A stretch of DNA of 16,727 nucleotides from CAZHAC01 sp964383855 (GTDB lineage: Bacteria; Chloroflexota; Dormibacteria; Dormibacterales; Dormibacteraceae): contig CAYLIP010000054.1 of the NCBI GenBank assembly GCA_964383855.1, positions 1 through 16,727 of the forward strand, read 5' to 3'. The notes under the pieces are model-generated. The model was not told where the DNA came from and did no database searches. It saw nothing but the letters and a program-made list of their open reading frames with translations. The translations under genes were made by a program, and so were the position numbers. Positions 13,524 to 16,727 of this stretch are shown here, in pieces. Numbering within the stretch: position 1 is the first letter of the stretch; every line of letters starts with the position of its first letter.

Positions 13524-14136
13524 ACCTGAGAGGCACGAACCGGGCCGGAAAGAGGTCCTGCTCCCGGCCGCCGGCGGTGACCAGCCGAACCACCTGCGTC
13601 CCGCCCTCCGGGCCCACGGGCAGGATCATCCGGCCCGCCTTCGCCAGCTGCTCGCGGAGCCGGTCCGGGATCACCGGCGCCGCGCAGGAGACGACGATCG
13701 CGTCGTAGGGCGCGCGCTCCGGCCACCCCTCCTTGCCGTCGGCCGCGATCACCGTCACGTTGCGGCAGCCGAGCCGCTCCAGGGTGCGGCGGGCGCGCTC
13801 GGCCAGCTCCGGCTCGAGCTCGACGGCGACCACCTCGCGCGCGACGCGGGCCAGCACGGCCGCCATGTACCCGGACCCGGCGCCCACCTCGAGGACCAGC
13901 TCCTGGCCGGAGAGGTTCAGGGCCTGGGCCATGGAGGCGACGACCAGCGGCTGGGAGATGGTCTGGTCGCAGCCGATGGCGAGCGCGCTGTCCTCGTAGG
14001 CCAGGTCCCGGGAGCGCGGGGGCACGAACTCCTCTCGGGGCACCTCCGCCATCGCCCTCAGCACCCGCCCGTCGGTCACGCCCCGGCCGACCAGCTGTTC
14101 TTCGACCATCCTCCGCCGCGGGGCAGGAAGTCGCAT
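13522..14136 (-). CDS. pcm: Protein-L-isoaspartate O-methyltransferase
   Basis: A 204-aa repair enzyme that transfers a methyl group from SAM to L-isoaspartyl residues in damaged proteins, in the cytosol. Seen in order: MVEEQLVGRGVTDGRVLRAM, the family N-terminus; PREEFVPPRSRDLAYEDSAL; GCDQTISQPLVVASMAQAL; SAM motif I VLEVGAGSGYMAAVLA; the acidic loop AVELEPELAERA; DGKEGWPERAPYDAIVVSCA, the PCMT-specific region; and RMILPVGPEGG. The length fits. ATG 14136 is chosen because a TACGCT -10 sits 6 nt upstream; extending to 14175 would cross the divergent promoter. The gene is alone, convergent with UPF0182 and divergent from the phosphoribosyltransferase fusion. Confidence 0.95.
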   Translation of the reverse strand: MRLPAPRRRMVEEQLVGRGVTDGRVLRAMAEVPREEFVPPRSRDLAYEDSALAIGCDQTISQPLVVASMAQALNLSGQELVLEVGAGSGYMAAVLARVAREVVAVELEPELAERARRTLERLGCRNVTVIAADGKEGWPERAPYDAIVVSCAAPVIPDRLREQLAKAGRMILPVGPEGGTQVVRLVTAGGREQDLFPARFVPLR

Positions 14137-14142
14137 TTGCCG

Positions 14143-14152
14143 AGCGTACAAT
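14143..14152. promoter_or_regulatory. Overlapping divergent -10 boxes of pcm and the phosphoribosyltransferase fusion
   Basis: Minus strand TACGCT (14148-14143) ends 6 nt before pcm ATG 14136, a leaderless spacing. Plus strand TACAAT (14147-14152) ends 13 nt before GTG 14166, giving a leader of about 7 nt. The two hexamers share the same TA step, so polymerase binding should be mutually exclusive. Neither has a clear -35. Confidence 0.45.
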
Positions 14153-14165
14153 TCGCGTAGCCCAG

Positions 14166-15185
14166 GTGGCGTCAACCCCCGCGTCCATCACTGCCAACGT
14201 CCCGAAGAGCTGGCGCAGGCCCGTGAAGCAGCGCTCGCGCCTGGTCCGGCGGGCCGGACCACCGCACACGCGCGTCCAGTTCGTCCACGCCTCCGAGCAG
14301 GAGTTCGCGCGCTTCCTCGACTACTACCGCATCCGGTGGCAGTACGAGCCGGTCGCCTTCCCGATCGGCTGGGACGCCGACGGCAAGGTGACCGAGATGT
14401 TCGCGCCCGACTTCTACCTTCCCGAGCACGACCTCTACGTCGAGCTGACGACGATGAAGCAGAGCCTGGTCACGCCCAAGAACCGCAAGCTCCGGCTGGT
14501 CCGGGAGCTCTATCCCGACACCAACGTCAAGCTGCTCTACCGCAAGGACTACCAGCAGCTCCTGGCGCAGGCCGGGTACGGCGCCCTCGAGATCCAGCAC
14601 CTGCGCAAGCAGGACATCGAGCAGATCCTGATCTCGCCGGTGGAGCTGGAGACGCGCGTCCGCGCGCTCGCGCGCCGGATCTCGCGCGACTACCGCTCGA
14701 GCGGCGGAGTGGTCCTGGTCGGCGTCTTGAAGGGCATCACCTTCTTCCTCGCCGACCTGGCCCGGCAGATGACGATCCCGATCGCGATCGACTACCTGAG
14801 CCTGGCCCGGCGCTCGGGCGCCGACGTCCGCGAACGCGTCGGCATCGTGCGCGACCTCGACTACCCGATCGAGGGCCGCCACGTGGTGCTGGTCGAGGAC
14901 ATCGTCAACACCGGGCTCACCCTCGACTTCGTGATCGGCTCGCTCCGCGGCCGGCGCCCGGCGTCGGTGGAGGTGGTCACCCTGCTCGACCGCCCGGCGC
15001 GGCGGCTGGTCGACGTCCCCATCCGCTACGTCGGCTTCCAGATCCCCACCGACTACGTGGTCGGCTACGGCCTCGACTATCGCGAGATGTACCGGAACCT
15101 GCCCTTCATCTGCGTCCTCAGGCAGTCGGCCTACATCGACCTCCCGACGCCGGCGCTGATCGTCCCGGAGACGGAAACCGCCTGA
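14166..15185 (+). CDS. hpt: PD-(D/E)XK-like domain fused to a hypoxanthine phosphoribosyltransferase-like domain
   Basis: 339 aa in two parts. Residues 38-140 look like a restriction-endonuclease-fold domain: SEQEFARFLDYYRIRWQYEP (Glu44), FAPDFYLPEHDLYVELTTMK (Asp82, Glu93, Lys98) and LRELYPDTNVKLLYRKDY. The usual ExK Lys position is Thr95. Residues 150-325 form a type I phosphoribosyltransferase of the HPRT group: VGVLKGITFFLADLAR, IVRDLDYPIEGRHVVLVEDI, the PRPP loop EDIVNTGLTL (244-253), and the diagnostic GYGLDYREMYRNLPFI. HPRT converts hypoxanthine or guanine plus PRPP to IMP or GMP. Asn248 replaces the usual catalytic Asp of EDIIDTG, and Arg276 (LLDRP) replaces the purine-contacting Lys, so catalysis may be altered. 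GTG 14166 is the only start before the first domain. Confidence 0.85.
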   Translation: MASTPASITANVPKSWRRPVKQRSRLVRRAGPPHTRVQFVHASEQEFARFLDYYRIRWQYEPVAFPIGWDADGKVTEMFAPDFYLPEHDLYVELTTMKQSLVTPKNRKLRLVRELYPDTNVKLLYRKDYQQLLAQAGYGALEIQHLRKQDIEQILISPVELETRVRALARRISRDYRSSGGVVLVGVLKGITFFLADLARQMTIPIAIDYLSLARRSGADVRERVGIVRDLDYPIEGRHVVLVEDIVNTGLTLDFVIGSLRGRRPASVEVVTLLDRPARRLVDVPIRYVGFQIPTDYVVGYGLDYREMYRNLPFICVLRQSAYIDLPTPALIVPETETA

Positions 15186-15211
15186 CCCGGCGGCGCCGGC
15201 TGCTCGAGTGG

Positions 15212-15529
15212 ATGCGCTCGCAGCCCTTCCAGGCGGTTCTCGACGCCGGGCTGGTCGAGGGCGTCGAGCGGCTGGTGGTGGCCGAGCACAGGGCCTTCAC
15301 CGAGCACGTGCTGGCGGAGCCCTGGACCCCGCCCCGCGCCTACCGCTGGATCCGCTACGAGGACCCCGACCCGATCGGTGCGCTGCTCCGGGCCGGGGAG
15401 CGGCTGGACGCCCTCTGGCGCGAGCATCGGGTCGGCCTGCAGGAGCGGGTCCAGCTCTTCGGCGCGGCCGAGGAGCGCGAGCTCAGCCGGCTGGAGGCGG
15501 CGGCGGCGGTTCTCGGCTACCGGCCGTGA
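15212..15529 (+). CDS. Small protein of unknown function downstream of the phosphoribosyltransferase fusion
   Basis: A 105-aa cytosolic protein from ATG 15212. I do not recognise it. It is helical and acidic/basic mixed: MRSQPFQAVLDAGLVEGVER, then EPWTPPRAYRWIRYEDPDP, a Trp/Pro/Tyr-rich middle, then LLRAGERLDALWREHRVGLQ and a final helix ending VLGYRP. There are no Cys, membrane segments or signal peptide. The reading frame is open upstream to CTG 15182, which overlaps the previous TGA as CTGA, exactly as at 6980. Starting there would add 10 residues (LTRRRRLLEW). Either way it is in one transcript with the upstream fusion gene. Non-random composition and position support coding. Confidence 0.6.
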   Translation: MRSQPFQAVLDAGLVEGVERLVVAEHRAFTEHVLAEPWTPPRAYRWIRYEDPDPIGALLRAGERLDALWREHRVGLQERVQLFGAAEERELSRLEAAAAVLGYRP

Positions 15530-15823
15530 CCGGCGTCAAGCGGCGGTCCGGCGCCCGGGCAAGGCTGGTGGCCGGGCATGGAAATGCCCCAATCGACCTT
15601 CCTGTTTACCCTGAAGTCCCCTATGCGTTTTTCGGCTTCCACCCTTCCTTTCGGGAAGGACTTTCACCTACTCGACGTTCGGTATCCTCAGGTTCACCGT
15701 ACTCAGCCGGTTGGGGCGAGCGGAACCTTAACAATCGGGGGCGGCGCCCAGCAAGCCGCGAAATTCCGTTCGAAGCCAGGCTACGAACAGCCGGTTGGCG
15801 CGGAAATTGGAGGTCTCAATTCG
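15530..15823. other. Intergenic stretch with a lower-GC island and hairpin, possible structured-RNA remnant
   Basis: 294 bp without a convincing gene. 15553-15577 holds GCCCGG/CCGGGC, a weak hairpin after the preceding gene. From about 15590 to 15735 GC falls clearly below the rest. CCTTCC/GGAAGG (15643-15659, loop TTTCG) forms a stem that, on the minus strand, is flanked by GGTGAAAGTCC and GGGTGGAAGCC. These recall domain I segments of bacterial group II introns, but no domain V or reverse transcriptase is present, so that label is a guess. CAGCCGGTTGG occurs twice (15704-15714 and 15788-15798). The plus strand is open from ATG 15578 into the thiolase frame, probably by chance. Confidence 0.4.
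15809..15814 (+). promoter_or_regulatory. Strong Shine-Dalgarno of the thiolase gene
   Basis: GGAGGT, 9 nt before ATG 15824. It is one of the few strong ribosome binding sites in the window, where most genes use overlaps or leaderless starts. It fixes the thiolase start and argues against the in-frame upstream ATG 15578. Confidence 0.75.
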
Positions 15824-16727
15824 ATGCGGGAAGCGGTCATCGTCGAAGCCGTCAGGACACCCATGGGCCGGCGCAACGGGAAGCTCAAGGACTTCCACCC
15901 GGTGGTGCTGGCGTCCATGGTCCTGAAGGAGCTGGTCGAGCGGGCCGGCATCGAGCCCGGGCAGGTCGAGGACGTCGTCTGGGGCACGGTCATGCAGACC
16001 GGCGAGCAGGCCGTGAACGTCGCCCGCAACGCCTGGCTGGCCGCCGGCTTCCCGGTCACGACCCCGGCCACCACCGTCGACCGCCAGTGCGGCTCCAGCC
16101 AGCAGGCGATCCACTTCGCCGCCAACCTGATCCAGTCCGGCGTGTGCGACATCACGATCGCCGGCGGCGTGGAGTCGATGAGCAGGGTGCCCATGGGCTC
16201 GACCGTGGCGCAGGGCCCGGGCAGCCCCTTTCCGCCCGAGCTGAGCGAGCTCTACGACCTCGTCCCCCAGGGCATCAGCGCCGAGCTGGTCGCCCGCAAG
16301 TACGGGATCGAGCGGCGGGCCATGGACGAGTTCTCGGTGCGCTCCCACCTGCTCGCCGCCGAGGCGACGGAGAAGGGCTACCTGAGCTCGCAGATCATGC
16401 CCATCGAGATCCCGGCCAACGGTCACGCGGCCGAGACCATGAGCGCCGACGAGGGGATCAGGCCCAGCGCCAGCTACGAGGCGGTGGCCCAGCTCCAGCC
16501 GGCGTTCGATCCCGAGCACTCGATCACCGCGGGAAACTCCTCGCAGATCACGGACGGCTCGGCGGCGGTGCTCCTGATGTCGAGAGAGAAGGCCCGGGAG
16601 CTCGGGCTCCGGCCCCGCGCCCGCATCCTGGCCCAGGCGGTGGTCGGCACCGACCCCGTGCTGATGCTGGAAGGCCCGATACCGGGCACGGCGGCAGTGC
16701 TGAAGAAGGCCGGCCTGCGGCTCGAGG
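15824..16727 (+). CDS. Acetyl-CoA acetyltransferase / 3-ketoacyl-CoA thiolase, 3' end outside window
   Basis: 301 residues of a thiolase (normal length about 390) that cleaves 3-ketoacyl-CoA with CoA, or condenses two acetyl-CoA. The N-terminus MREAVIVEAVRTPMGRRNGK is classic. The nucleophile is Cys89 in TTVDRQCGSSQQAIHFAA, followed by IAGGVESMSRVPMG and TAGNSSQITDGSAAVLLMS. The downstream His (GHP) and second Cys (CxG) lie past the window edge. The QCGSSQQA-H pattern resembles mycobacterial FadA5/FadA6-type steroid thiolases more than PhaA, so degradation of long-chain or steroid acyl-CoA is possible but unproven. It may head a fatty-acid operon to the right. The start is set by GGAGGT 9 nt upstream. 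Confidence 0.94.
   Translation, partial: MREAVIVEAVRTPMGRRNGKLKDFHPVVLASMVLKELVERAGIEPGQVEDVVWGTVMQTGEQAVNVARNAWLAAGFPVTTPATTVDRQCGSSQQAIHFAANLIQSGVCDITIAGGVESMSRVPMGSTVAQGPGSPFPPELSELYDLVPQGISAELVARKYGIERRAMDEFSVRSHLLAAEATEKGYLSSQIMPIEIPANGHAAETMSADEGIRPSASYEAVAQLQPAFDPEHSITAGNSSQITDGSAAVLLMSREKARELGLRPRARILAQAVVGTDPVLMLEGPIPGTAAVLKKAGLRLE

Noticed and set aside
12239..14269. 676-codon minus-strand frame across UPF0182, pcm and the divergent promoter
   Set aside because: It reads through pcm in another frame and is antisense to UPF0182. Long open antisense frames are expected at this GC content.
15578..15823. 82-codon in-frame N-terminal extension of the thiolase
   Set aside because: Not thiolase-like, lies in the composition island, and the GGAGGT before ATG 15824 gives a standard thiolase N-terminus.
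1..16727. tRNA, rRNA, insertion sequence or prophage genes
   Set aside because: I saw no cloverleaf, rRNA core sequence, transposase, integrase or phage gene on either strand by reading; a tRNAscan and Infernal run would settle the RNA question.

Overview
The window is a GC-rich (roughly 70% by eye), gene-dense bacterial segment. ClpP with an adjacent ClgR-like regulator, a UPF0182 membrane protein, a BldC/MerR-like regulator, many GTG/TTG starts, 4-bp stop/start overlaps and probable leaderless promoters suggest a deep Terrabacteria lineage (Actinomycetota, Chloroflexota or Dormibacterota-like). This is inferred from gene content; no rRNA is present. A run of exactly 100 N at 3435-3534 is an assembly gap, so the source is probably a scaffolded draft or metagenome assembly.

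Left region (1-3358, minus strand): a tightly coupled haem operon, regulator > hemA > hemC > hemB, with every junction a 4-bp overlap. It encodes C5-pathway tetrapyrrole synthesis from glutamyl-tRNA to uroporphyrinogen precursors; hemB runs off the left edge. Upstream of the regulator are two direct repeats 10 bp apart and an array of 42-bp tandem repeats interrupted by the gap. Next (3610-5229, minus) is a double-length ThyX-like protein whose signature motif is split between its two halves.

Middle (5362-9434): a plus-strand run of a SAM methyltransferase, a GNAT acetyltransferase and an FAD oxidoreductase that appears to start at CTG, overlapping the previous stop. Then comes a small coiled-coil protein on the minus strand, divergent from a DUF2231-Rieske membrane protein.

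9445-10529: a ClgR-like XRE regulator and clpP form a two-gene operon. Two palindromes lie at its 5' end with centres exactly 20 bp apart; the second matches the actinobacterial ClgR-box core as I remember it. A two-hairpin repeat-like element then precedes a 944-aa UPF0182 protein (10667-13501).

Right region: pcm (minus) is divergent from an unusual fusion of a PD-(D/E)XK-like domain to a hypoxanthine phosphoribosyltransferase-like domain (14166-15185), followed by a small unknown gene. A 294-bp stretch with an island of lower GC and a hairpin precedes a thiolase (15824 to the right edge) with a strong ribosome binding site.

The best candidates for new biology are the ThyX-like tandem protein, the nuclease-fold/phosphoribosyltransferase fusion, the twin-palindrome control region of clgR-clpP, and the direct repeats of the haem-operon regulator.
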